A stretch of 25,355 nt of DNA from Amoebophrya sp. AT5.2 (Eukaryota; Sar; Dinophyceae; Syndiniales; Amoebophryaceae), in the NCBI GenBank assembly GCA_005223375.1, contig RXOD01004246.1, forward strand, positions 1-25,355, given 5' to 3'. The translations under genes were made by a program, and so were the position numbers. Under the pieces are notes generated by a model that ran no database searches, was not told the DNA's origin, and was given only the letters and a program-made list of their open reading frames with translations. Positions 8,140 to 18,900 of the stretch are shown one piece after another (the first letter of the stretch is position 1; every line of letters begins with the position of its first letter).

Positions 8140-11100
8140 ATGGAGCACGCGGGGGGTCGGTCTCAGCAGCTTTTGGAGCAGCAGGACCGACCTGCGCGCA
8201 TTGCCTGGCGGCCACGTTTGGAGTTCCATTCGGTCGAGGAGCTGCGCTTTAGCCAGACTGCCGTGTCGGACTTCATCCGCCATCGGGGCGTGAGTGGGGA
8301 ACGGATTGCGAAGCTGAGCAAGGATATGCGTTCGGGTCGTCTGCGGTGGGACGCTTTCCCGCGCATTCGCGTGGTTTTGTACGAGAGCGAGTGGTACTCG
8401 CTCGACAACCGGCGGCTGAAGATTTTCAAGGATGCGGGGGTCTCTGAGCAGGTGGAGGTGACGGTTCTGAACTTGTCCAGGTCGCGGGTGCGCCGCGAAT
8501 TCTACGCGAAGCTGGAGTCGGGGTCTAGCGTTTGCACCTACGACCCGGTGACGGTCGCGGAGCGCATGCCTCCGGACGGTGCGGACAGGTACGCGCAGCC
8601 ACCTGCAGGGCTACCGGGATTGGAAATGGGAGCAGCGCCGACGGCTGTGTCGTCGTGGCTGTCCTCCGCTGCGAGCTCGGCCGAGGGTGTTTTCTCGCTG
8701 TGCTCGGAACCAGTGGAAGCTGAAGTTGAGCGGGACAACAAGTTCCTGCTGCGGCTGTCTGAGAAGATGGGCAAAGATACCGCCGGCGACAACCGCTACT
8801 ACAAATACGCAGCCAGTGCGTGCTTCGGCAAGCGGTACGACGACTGGGACTTATGTGTAGACGAAAATTTGCGAAAAAGTTGGCGCGACGGCGGCTTTTG
8901 GATGTTCGACATGCGCGATGAGGATTGCTCGCGGCCGATGTCCAACTACGGGATGCACGATTTGTTCTGGTTTATCCGCTGCGTTGTGGTGCACTTCAGC
9001 GACGTCAAGCGGAGCGACGTGGAAACGTACGGCTACCTGGAGAAGCTCTTCCCCGGCAAGCACCGAGGGGACCGAGTAAGAAAAGTCTTCGACTACTTCC
9101 TTCGCGAGAAAACGAATAGATTCCCGGATCTGCTGGTGGACGCGAGACGTGCACGCAAAATGGCACACGCAATGGAAAAAGGTGCGTATCTTGTTTTATG
9201 CAGAAAACATCAGTGATGTTGCAGAACCGATTGATACTACATCAACTCTGCTAAAGGCATGCAGCATCAAAAATGTTTCTAGACACGTTTAAAACGAAAC
9301 GGTTTTTAGATTGGTGATGGTGTCTCTCGTTTTAGTTTTCAATGCATGGGGTTTCCGACTGCATGGCCATACGGTTGCCTTTTCCACGTCCGCGACATCA
9401 GTCGGTAACGGAAAGTACTCATGTTGCTCCACTTCTACCTACGCCAGGGAAGATGGAACTCGGCGAGTCGGTGTGGGAGTGCTATTCACGGGAGGATATC
9501 GAACCGCACCGTGCTGCTGCAAAACGCGACTGGGGGAAGTTGCAACTTCTCCTCAACCGGATTGGGGTATTCCTCCTACGAGCCAGGGCCCAAGGCCGGG
9601 ATACCTGGCAGTGGAGCACTGTTCTTGACCTCCTTCCGGAAGAGGAGGCTGCTCGGACGAGCTTGGAGAACTTGCACGACCTCTGCGACCTGAAGAAAGC
9701 GCTTTTGCGTACCGGAATCAACGTTCCTGACACTTTCCTCAAAAATTTTTTCGACCGCTTCGTCAAAACCGGTCATGCGGCAACCCGAGAGGATCTTGAA
9801 GATCTTTGGCTGGAGGTGGAGGATGACGGTGGTAGCGATTTCGGAAGCGACGCCGACGCTGAGCAAATGTTTCCGTCCCACGCGAAGGAGGATGCGAATG
9901 GCGCGGGCTGGACGAGAGCGGTCGGTAGCCGGAAAAGACCGGCGGCGGCACAGGGTACAGGACAACCGACACAGCCGCACCAGAATCCAGCCGGGGCGCG
10001 ACGCGACGTGCTTGTTGAGGCGGGGCGCAGCGAGCTCGCGCGACATAATCAGGAGTTGAAGTACGGTGACGCCGAAAAACGGAAGCAGGCCTGGACGCTG
10101 CACTTGGTAAACACCGTGTGCCGATGGGACATGCGCAACGTGATGTTAGACAAGCCCCCGCACTCGGAGCTTATTGAGCGCGTGCCGGATTCTTACCCGA
10201 GCGTGGGAGCGCTGCGCAAGAGCTGGCATGAGCAGTTTCCGTTCATGATTGAGGAAGAGGTGCGAATGCAGATGAAGCATTTTTTCGAGACGGCGCACGA
10301 TGAACAGGACCTCGTCAAGCAGCGCCGGATTTGGTTCGTGCGGTTGGAGCTGGAACCATTGGGGTGCCAGAAGAAAAGCACACAAGTGCAGGGAAAGGAG
10401 ATGAAGGAGCTGGAGTTCTGCCACGTGCAATTCCGCCACGTTGATCGCGAGACGGGTGCAGTAGCAGACGTGGTTCAACGCGGTAGCTACCCGGCTGGGG
10501 GTTCGTCCTCCACGGAACCGGGAGCAGAGAGGGCTGGCGCTGTCGCCAGCAACACGTTGACCTCTCGCAGCGTCTCGCTCTCGGACGAGCCGCAGGCGCA
10601 GAGAAGCGAAACGCACGAACGGGAGCTGTTCGACATGGGCGCCGGCGCGAAGATGCACGCTGGTGCCGGTTCTGCTGACTGGAGCAACGTGGACTGCAGC
10701 GGCATTCAAGCGAAGGACATCTTATTGTTGGTTCCGGAGACCGACTGGCGCCTGCCGCTCGAGAAACTGGACTGCTACGCGCTGGCGTACGCGAAGTCGG
10801 ATCGTCGCCTGCACATGCGCCTCTTGAGCAAGGAGAACCCGATTCGCAAGCGACTCGACGCGGCGCAGTGCCCGGACGATTTTCTCAAAGATCCTTTCTA
10901 CGAAGTCGGCGCGGAGGATAAAGAGGTGGTCATCAATGGCAAGAAATGCAACAACCGGTTCGTGGCAGTGATGGCCGGAAACTGCCTTCCAGAGCTGCGC
11001 GTGATGGAGGCGCTGACGCGCGCTGAGTTGCCTGCGTGCGAGGAGATTGTGCGATCGCTGGCAAGCAGCAAGCAGCAGTCTGCACGAACGAACTGGGGAG

Positions 11101-14100
11101 CGCAGACAAACACGGAAGTAGTGTGCCAGCCAGACAAAGACACGAGTTGTTCGACGGACAAGTGCGCAGCTGTGCTGGACTCGTCTCAGAAGCGTGCCGT
11201 AAACCAAGTTATCGGTCGGCAGTCGGGTGTTACGATTGTCCAGGGCCCTCCCGGGACCGGAAAGACCACGATGACTGCGGAGATGCTTGCCGGACTTCGT
11301 CAAAAGTATCATTTTGGCGTGGCGGCCGTCGCACCGAAGCAGAAGCGGCCGGCGCCGCTGGCCAGCAATATGTGCGTGCTGCCCTTCTACGAGGATAGCT
11401 CGGTGGCCGGCGGGACGGGAGTGCTCGTGCGATCCAAATTGCCGCCCGCGCCGGACTTAGAGTGGCTGAAGCTGCGCACCGAAATACAAAAAATCGAAAT
11501 GGACAGCGGCCAAAAGAAGGAAAGTCAACGCGGCGTGGGCAATAAAGAAACGAACGGGAAGGAACAACTGCAGAACAAACTCGGTGTGTTTGCACCGACA
11601 AATCAAGCGATTCGGGAGCTTGCGAAGCGATTTTTCCGCAACCACAGAAATACCATCGGCAGCAAGAATGCCGTCCTGGTGTCCAGTTTGCGCACTCCTA
11701 TTCCGCCGGAGGAAAAGGAGCTTCGGCAGATGTCCAACGAGCATCGCATCGATCGCTTACTGTGTTGGTTGACAACTGTCGAGCGGCTCGTGGTGGATGT
11801 GCAAACTGCAATGCAGAGAGGACCACAATTCCTGCTATACGACCACCTGCGGACTATCGAAATCGCGGTGGGTGTTCACCGACTCTGCGGCACCTCGACG
11901 TATACCGATTCGGAGCATTCCAACGCGAGGTCGCCGCACAGCAAGACTGAACTTGAAGGACTCGCACGCCAGAGCAAGCTTGCGATCGAGAGCGGGAGCT
12001 ATGCGGAACAGCTACTGTTCGACAAAAAGGCCGGGCTTTTGGCCAAATTGCTGCGCTGCATGGAAGAACAGCAACAGGTGATCGCGCCTGACCTCGGCCT
12101 GGGCGGGGCGGATGCAGATCAGTTTCATGACGAGACGCGTCTTGCAAATTTGGAGCCTTGCAAGACTAAGTTTTTTACCGTCGCACGAGTTCTGCATGTG
12201 AAGGTCGCGTTGCTGGTGAAGCAGCTGCGGTCCCGCATTCTGCAGCGGATGCCGAAACGCAACAAGGACGGCCAGCAGGTCCTGCAGCGATTACTGGTTG
12301 CGCGATTCGGCGGGGAAGCAGATGCCGGTTGCCGAGGCGATGGAGCGCAGCAGGCGGAGGAGATCTTCGCGCGTGACGACAAGGAGTATGGCACAAAGTA
12401 CTTTTTGGAGCACCTGCTGGAGCATTCGGGTGAGAGTAACGAAAATTCCAGTTCGGGCCGCGGCGCGAAAGCTGAGGAGATGTGCCGGCGCCTGTGCGAG
12501 AACCTTCGAAACGTGTGGTGTCATGCGAATTGTCTTCTGCGGGAGAAGCACGAGCGGTTTGCCGCGTACTACTGCCCCATTTTTTTGCGCGAGGCGGACG
12601 TGGTCTTCTGCACGATTTCGGTCGCTGGACGCGACGCGCACACCGCTGCGGAGTTTCGCACCGTGGTGGTGGACGAAGCGGGCCAGGTTCCTGAAGCCGC
12701 CCTCGCGATCGTCCTACGACGAACGACCGAGCGCCTGGTACTCGTCGGCGACCCCAAGCAGCTGCCGGCGTGCGTGTTGTCGCCCTTGTGTGTGGAAAAC
12801 CTCTTTGGCCGTTCCCTGATGGAACGGTTGATGCGGTGTTGCAAGCATGACTACGTGATGTTGAACACACAGTACCGAATGCATCCTGCTCTCTCGAACT
12901 TTCCGAACCACGCTTTTTACCACGGCAAAATCGAAGACGCTGCGTGTGTGAAGACAAGGCATGCGCATGAAGAGGCGAACGCGCCTGCCGCGGCGATTGG
13001 CGCGGGAGGTTTAAGCGGGTCTTTTACTTCCACTTGCTTGTTCCATCCAGATGTCCTGCGAGAGCTGCACACGTCGCTTGCACGGGAAACGGCCGCGCCA
13101 GAGAAAGGGAAGCTGCATTTTCTTCTCGGACCCTCCTGGTCGACGAGCCAAGGCAGCGATGTTACCCGGAAGCAACTTCGGAGGGGCTCGGAATTGCGCT
13201 TCGGTGTCCAGGTGTGGATCGACACGAAAGGGCTGAATGACGCGGATCCGGATCTTCTCGCGGGTATTGACCTGCGTGGGCCAGCGCCAGGCCACCAGGG
13301 GACTGCATCGCACCTGGACGGCGTGCGTGCCGAACATCATGCAGCCAACATGGACGCGCGAACGCGGACGTCTTCCTGGATGAACCCACTGGAGTGTTAC
13401 ATCGTTCTCGAGCAGCTCTGGCTGTTCTCGAAGCTTGTCGAGATTCAGAACAGGCCCGAGTTCGTGAAACGCCGGAATTTCGCGTCAGCTGAAAGGGCTT
13501 TCTCGATCGGAATTGTCACTCCGTACCTGGGGCAGAGGGAGCTGTTGGAAGGCCTGTTGGAGAGAGTCTCGCATCTATTTCCGCTGCGCGGGTTCGTGGA
13601 GCGTCACGTGCGAGTGCGCACTGTCGACGGGTTCCAAGGCGGCGAGGTGGATGTGCTGATTTTCACTTGTGTGCGGTCGAATGCGGGCCGCAACATCGGG
13701 TTTTGCGGTTGTGAGCCACGCACGAACGTTGCGCTGACGCGGCCGCGCCACGCGCGGGTGGTCATCGGGAACAGCGACACCATGGCGAACCCGTACTCCG
13801 AGGGAGTCCCGGTGGAAAACGCAGTCTGGGGCAAGTACTTCGAACACTGCACGGCGCAAAAGTGTGTACTCGACTATGCGGCTGCGTACTTCGGCCCCAC
13901 GTCCGGCGGTGGGTCCTCGCGAATGAGTGGGGCTGGTTGCGTTGCTGCAACGGTAGGGAAGCTGCTGCGCGCGTTGCTGCCTCCGGTACGTGGCTCCGGA
14001 TGCATGCGAAGGAACGGCGAAGTGAGCAGTGCTGAACTAGCTCGTGCTGAGCAGCCGCAGGCAGCGCCGGAGTTGGACGACTACGGGAGTGAGTCGTTCC

Positions 14101-14915
14101 CGATACTCCAGCAGTGCGTCGGAGTAGACGAAGACAATGGGGACGGGGCTGACTCGTCATGGGCGGAGAAGATGGTCGCGTGCATCGACACGATGGAAAG
14201 TGGAAAGTCGTTTGCCGATGAACTTCGGGAGCAGGCGGAGCTGCAATGTGCGGAGCGGCGCTCCTACATCGATGCGGTGCGGAACCGAAAGCAATCCGAC
14301 GACGCGCTAGCGACGAGCGTGACTGTTGAAGAAAACACTGACCCACGACAATGTCCCGTTGCGGCGGCCGATTCTAGTGGTAGCAATCATGCGAAAAAGG
14401 CCGCGAAGAAGAAGAGGAAAAACACAACTGCGATGAAGGCTGTTCCACTCGGTGCGTGGAGCGCAGAGGAGATCATAGTAAATGGGAAGGGAAATACTAA
14501 TGGAAGCTCAGATACCAGAACAACTTCAGGGTCACTGAAAGGCGCATTTGCACGAGGAAATGGTCGAGACAACCAGACAAACGCGCCGTTATCGTGTGCG
14601 GCAGGTTCCCGTACGAAGGTTCAGGATCGAATCGCACCAACACCCGATGCAATTGTAGCTCGCACCAAGGTAGTGACAGAAAGAACCGCTGAATCTTTAG
14701 AAACGCCGGACAGGAACTATGCGTCCGTCGGATCCCGCGTGCCTAGTGGTGGCAGCGCGTTTAGTATGGTCCCTGATAGAAATATTCACGAGCCAGGGAA
14801 CAACTTGGCAGATTTCCCCCCTTTGGGCATCGCTCCGGGTCTCGTGATTCCAAACAACGTGAGCGCTAAGGGAAAAGGGAAACGAAAAAAGGGTAAGTCT
14901 GATACCGCTTCTTGA
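8140..14915 (+). CDS. ParB/Srx-like + KEN-like RNase + UPF1/SEN1-type SF1 helicase protein (two exons)
   Basis: Exon 1 (8140-9181) and exon 2 (9448-14915) join in phase through a 266-nt intron (GTGCGT donor; pyrimidine-rich, GCCAG acceptor), giving about 2169 residues. Residues 37-120 form a ParB/sulfiredoxin-like domain with 'SLDNRRL' at 87-93. Residues 197-345 resemble the KEN endoribonuclease domain of IRE1 and RNase L: W236, 'HDLFWFIRC' with R280 and H285, 'DYF' 318-320, 'RFPDLL' 327-332. Residues 640-930 look like the SEN1/UPF1 N-terminal region. SF1 motifs follow: Walker A GPPGTGKTT (947-955), DEAGQ (1423-1427), GDPKQLP (1448-1454), QYRMHP (1489-1494), VDGFQGGE (1740-1747), NVALTRPR (1774-1781). 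The tail is Lys-rich and ends near 'FPPLGIAPG'. The helicase should unwind RNA or RNA/DNA using ATP; a KEN domain would cleave RNA. If the intron is not used, these are two genes: 8140-9216 (358 residues) and 9342 or 9453-14915. Helicase identity is certain, the fusion likely, the KEN call moderate. Confidence 0.72.
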
Positions 14916-15669
14916 TTGATTGTTGATACTGCTCTACGGTTCCCCCCACTGCTTGTTTGTCCGCGACCCGCGACACCGGATATCAGTTTTTTTCCTTGGT
15001 GGAATTTTGCACATCGGGCTCGTTCTATGTTTTTAGTAAAAATAAGGCACCAAGCTTCTATGTATTTGGAATGCTTCTCGCTCGGCACGGCAGCTCGAAT
15101 TCAGATTTATATGAAACGGAAGCGATGCGCGAGAAGATGCTGTGTTTGTTGTTGTTCACATCATCCTGGCCCACTGATCGCGGCAGCATGCATGGTTTCT
15201 TCTATACTATGTTTTACGCTGGCGCCCATGGTTGCCCTCATGCTCATGCAGGCGGCTTTTATATCTATGGAATCGGTTGTTGTCCAGCTCCAGAGCGGGT
15301 TTGACCCACCGCGTCGGTTTTTGTTTCTGGCCTGAGCGGCAGCAAGACCTGGTTCTCTGTGTTTCCTAATAAAATCGCTTTGTTTCATCTCAAATGACCC
15401 CGGCGTTGTTTTGACGTTGTGATGTCAATGTTCTTTCATTCCAGTTTCGTTCCCCCCCTTCCGGCTCTCGGAGAAGCCACCCAGGACCGAGGACATTAAT
15501 CGTCTCCCAGTACTGTTGTTCTGTAGTAGTACTACCGAGAAACCCGAACAAGGACAGAGTCAGAGACGGGAAATTCTCACGCAGATACGGGAGGCCTCCC
15601 GAGGGACGAGTTTCTAACTGACTCGCATCGAGGAATCACATTGTCTACTAAGGCCAGAAGAAGACCAAG
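14916..15669. other. Spacer between the helicase and thiolase genes
   Basis: This holds the helicase 3' untranslated region and the thiolase 5' untranslated region. An AATAAA hexamer occurs at about 15368-15373, some 450 nt after the stop; its use is unproven. Open frames at 14916-15335 and 14957-15304 have Cys/His/Phe-rich random-looking products and no domain. A GGTAAGT lies just inside the helicase stop codon region (about 14891); it could be a minor splice donor but is not needed. Confidence 0.4.
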
Positions 15670-17811
15670 ATGAATCGCGTGTCGCAGCTGGCGAACCAGG
15701 TGGTGGGGGCAAACGGGGTCGCCGCACCGCAGGGCCGGGCCTCCACGAAGGTTGGCGTGAAGGACGACAATGACGCGGTCATCTGCTGCGCCATCCGGAC
15801 GGCGCTCGGCAAGAGCAAGAAGGGAAGCTTCAAGGTGCTTAAGGACTAGGCTTTTCGCCAGAAGACATTTTCGATTTCAACGACGTTTTTTACAAAGGAA
15901 CGAAGTTTCTACCACGTTTCTTTCGACCAAACTCAAACCCACTCCCACCGATCGATCGATCTCTCTTCATAACAGGACACTCCTCCGGAGGAGTTGTTGG
16001 CCGCGTGCTACGAGGGCATTGTGAAGAAGACGGGGATCGATCCCGCGCTAATTCAGGACGCTCAGATCGGCAACGTGCTACAGGGTGGCGCCGGCGCCAT
16101 GGCCGCGCGCATCGCCCAATTCATGGCCAAGTACCCCGCGAACACCTCGGTACTGGATTTTTCATGTTAGTTCGTAAAATTTGACTTGTGCGAGAACGAT
16201 TTATTCTCTGCGGGGACCACCGCCAAATTGTTGCCCTGTATCGAATGAACACAACAATGAATCGACCAGGCCGTCGCCGTGAACCGGCAGTGTTCTTCTG
16301 GGCTCCAGTGCATCGCGAACGTGACGTCGGCCATCCAGGCCGGGCACTACGACATCGGGATCGCGGGCGGGGTAGAGTCCATGTCCATGAACAGTATGAT
16401 GGATACCATCAACCCGAAAAACCTCTCCGAGAAGATTTTCGACCACGAGGGCGCGAAGAACTGCCTCATCCCCATGGGCGTCACGTCCGAGAACGTCGCG
16501 GCAAAGTACTCCATCCCGAGGGAAAAACAGGACGCGCTCGCCCTCAGCTCCCACGTCAAGGCGCTCAAAGCGCAGGCGGATGGTACCGATACTGTGTATT
16601 GTAAGTCGAGTCTGCTCGCTTGATGTTGATTTGATGAAAAAGCTTCGCGTGGTGCTTTTCGGGCCGATGAACTGATTTTCTGCTCGTTTGACCCATCAGC
16701 AACGAGCTCGTTCCGGTCGCGGTCTGATAGAACTTCTATAAGTGAAGCTAGCGAGACGGACGTAAAAATTGCCCGCGAGAGCAAGATCAGAATGAAAAAG
16801 GTTCTTGGCATCGGTCGAAATAAGTGCTAATACACCCGCCCAATCGCCGATCGGCATCCGTCGTTCAGGTTTGTACGACGAGGAGATAATTCCCGTGACG
16901 GTGACCATCAAGGACAAGAAGAGTGGGGCTGAGAAGACCGTGACGGTGACGAAGGACGAGGGTCCCCGTCCCGGGATTCAGCCGGCCGACCTCGCGAAGC
17001 TGGGTCCGGCGTTCCAGAAAGGTGGGTCCACCACCGCGGGGAACTCGTCGCAGACCACGGACGGCGCCGCGATGGTGCTGATCGCCTCGCGCAAAAAGGC
17101 GAAGGAGCTGGGACTGCCTGTGATCGGGAAGATGGTCAGCTTCGCGGTGGAAGGCTGCCCGCCCGAAATCATGGGCATCGGCCCGGCGGTCGCAATCCCG
17201 TCCGCGCTGGGAAAGGCGGGGCTGGGCATCAAGGACATCGACATCTTCGAAATCAACGAGGCCTTCGCGAGCCAGGCCACCTACTGCGTAGAACACCTCG
17301 GCGTGCCCGCCGAAAAACTCAACCCGAAGGTCGTGGGATCAATCATTATCTTCAATCATGTTCATGTTCTATAGTTCAGTTTTCGATTGCATCCAGATTG
17401 ATATAGCTAGGTGCATGCGCATCGGAGGTAAGTAAGAAACACGTTGGTCGTAGTTCTTTGGTTGTAGCAGTAGCCTCTGTCTTCACGCAGATTTGCCGTA
17501 AGTCGCTTGATGTGGATAAAAAAAAATCAACGAGGAAAAGAACGCAGCGACAGGAGTGTGTGTAGGACGAAAAGTCTGTAGGTCTCTTGAAGATAGATGT
17601 CCAAGCCACAAAGACCATCTGCATCTCCTTGATGAACATCGGATCACGACAGGGCGGTGCGATTGCTTTAGGGCACCCACTGGGGGCGACGGGAGCCCGG
17701 ATGTGCGCAACTCTGATGCCGGAGCTGAAAAGAACCAACGGCAAACTTGGCATCATCTCCATGTGCATCGGCTCCGGCATGGGCGCCGCGGGCGTCTTCG
17801 AGCGGGAGTAG
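15670..17811 (+). CDS. ACAA1: Peroxisomal 3-ketoacyl-CoA thiolase with PTS2 signal (five exons)
   Basis: This enzyme performs the last step of peroxisomal beta-oxidation: 3-ketoacyl-CoA plus CoA gives acetyl-CoA and a shortened acyl-CoA. Exons are 15670-15834, 15976-16149, 16270-16582, 16869-17329 and 17653-17811. All phases agree and the product is 423 residues, the length of human ACAA1. Catalytic residues are visible: nucleophile C121 in 'NRQCSSGLQ', 'NEAFA' at 347-351, H379 in 'GHPLG' and C409 in 'SMCIGSGMG'. '[10 protein letters not shown]' and '[10 protein letters not shown]' match the ACAA1 subgroup rather than cytosolic acetyl-CoA acetyltransferases. The N-terminus, RVSQLANQV at residues 3-11, fits a type 2 peroxisomal targeting signal (R, V, x2, L, A, x, Q) with V instead of L/A at the end, implying PEX7-dependent import. 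Intron donors are GTGCTT, GTACTG, GTACCG and GTCGTG. Confidence 0.95.
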
Positions 17812-17890
17812 AGGATTTTCATTTTTTTGTTTCGCGGAGGTCACCTTCCTCCTGAATGCAACAAGTAAGTTCAGCTAAGTACGCTTCAGA

Positions 17891-17949
17891 TAGCAACAGT
17901 CTCAGCCATCAGGGAAGAACGGAGATGATTTGCTAGCAACAGTCACAGC
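17891..17949 (+). repeat. 16-base direct repeat, two copies
   Basis: TAGCAACAGTC(T/A)CAGC at 17891-17906 and 17934-17949, period 43, one mismatch. It lies just after the thiolase gene. The role is unknown. Confidence 0.7.
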
Positions 17950-18722
17950 GAGGTCGGTGCCCAAATGCAATAAATTTCTGACCGGTCGAACTTTATCCAT
18001 AGCCTGTTCACCATCGTTAATCGTATATCAACAAGCAACAAACACAGTTTTTTTTAAAGTCCGCAGCTACCCCTGGTGTGAGTGAGAAAGAGTGTCACCA
18101 AAAATACCTCCATTTACCATGCTACGCTTCACAACCCATTGCTACTCACGTGCGCCTCGCGAATAGTTTTACCTGCTCGGCAACAAAAAAGCCCTCAAAC
18201 CGGCCTCCCGGCCCACAAACAAACTGAGACTTTGATTTGCTCTGATATCTACCATTTTCTATTCCGTAAAGAGACTATGATTGCTGGCGGCTTCACTGGT
18301 CTCATCCCGGGCGCACCAGTGCAAATTTTCAACTCTGTGAGTATAGAAGAGGCGAATCCAGCCCAGCAGCACCCCCATAATCCATATTGCATCTGATCTG
18401 GCTGGTTGCGGACTCCCTCGGAGGCAGATGAATTATCATGTTGCTTCAGACCGGGACTTGCATTTGTGGGCGTCCTCGGGAAGCGAATGACAGAGAAAAT
18501 CCGAGGACCGCGCAAAAGACATAAACGGCGCACTCGTCACATACTGGGGAAGGGGACAAGAGATGCATCTAGATCTACATACTTAGGTGCAAAAAACCGC
18601 ATGAGCACGCGGCTCATTACGGCCGTTGCCGCCGTTGGCCAAGGTATTTTTTTACGGGTTCGACCACGAGCATGGCAGAGACTGAGGGGGATCAGAGAAG
18701 CCGCGTTGTAGTTGACTTTCGT

Positions 18723-18752
18723 TTCGTGATCGTGGTGCGGTTCGTGATCGTG
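18723..18752 (+). repeat. 12-base direct repeat, two copies
   Basis: TTCGTGATCGTG at 18723-18734 and 18741-18752. The second copy is followed by one more ATCGTG, so this is a small GATCGT-rich tandem region upstream of the gene at 18901. Confidence 0.7.
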
Positions 18753-18900
18753 ATCGTGAGCCAAGGGGTACGGGAGATAAAGAATGAAGTTACCAGCATG
18801 CCAAAACATATATTGAGCGTATAGTAGACGTTTTTGTATCATCACGCTAGTTCCACCTGCTACGATCAATTATAAAAAAGGCATCTAGAAGTAAGCGAGA

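Larger units (their letters stand above)
17812..18900. other. Intergenic spacer with short imperfect repeats
   Basis: No gene is supported; the open frame at 18082-18396 has no domain. An AATAAA lies at about 17970, roughly 160 nt after the thiolase stop. A 16-base element starting TAGCAACAGTC occurs at 17891-17906 and 17934-17949 with one mismatch. A 12-base element TTCGTGATCGTG occurs at 18723-18734 and 18741-18752. Confidence 0.5.

Noticed and set aside
762..9348. Scattered TGCATG/ATGCAT words, like apicomplexan AP2 sites
   Set aside because: They are spread through coding and non-coding sequence without clustering at gene starts; no enrichment can be claimed by eye.
9342..9452. ATG 9342 as the true helicase start
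   Set aside because: The added 37 residues look non-coding, and splicing from 9181 to 9448 uses a better acceptor and keeps phase. It is kept only as the alternative if the fusion is disproved.
12175..12957. - strand open frame of 260 codons
   Set aside because: It lies wholly inside the helicase exon opposite conserved motifs, and the translation is Arg/Ser/Thr-rich low-complexity sequence.
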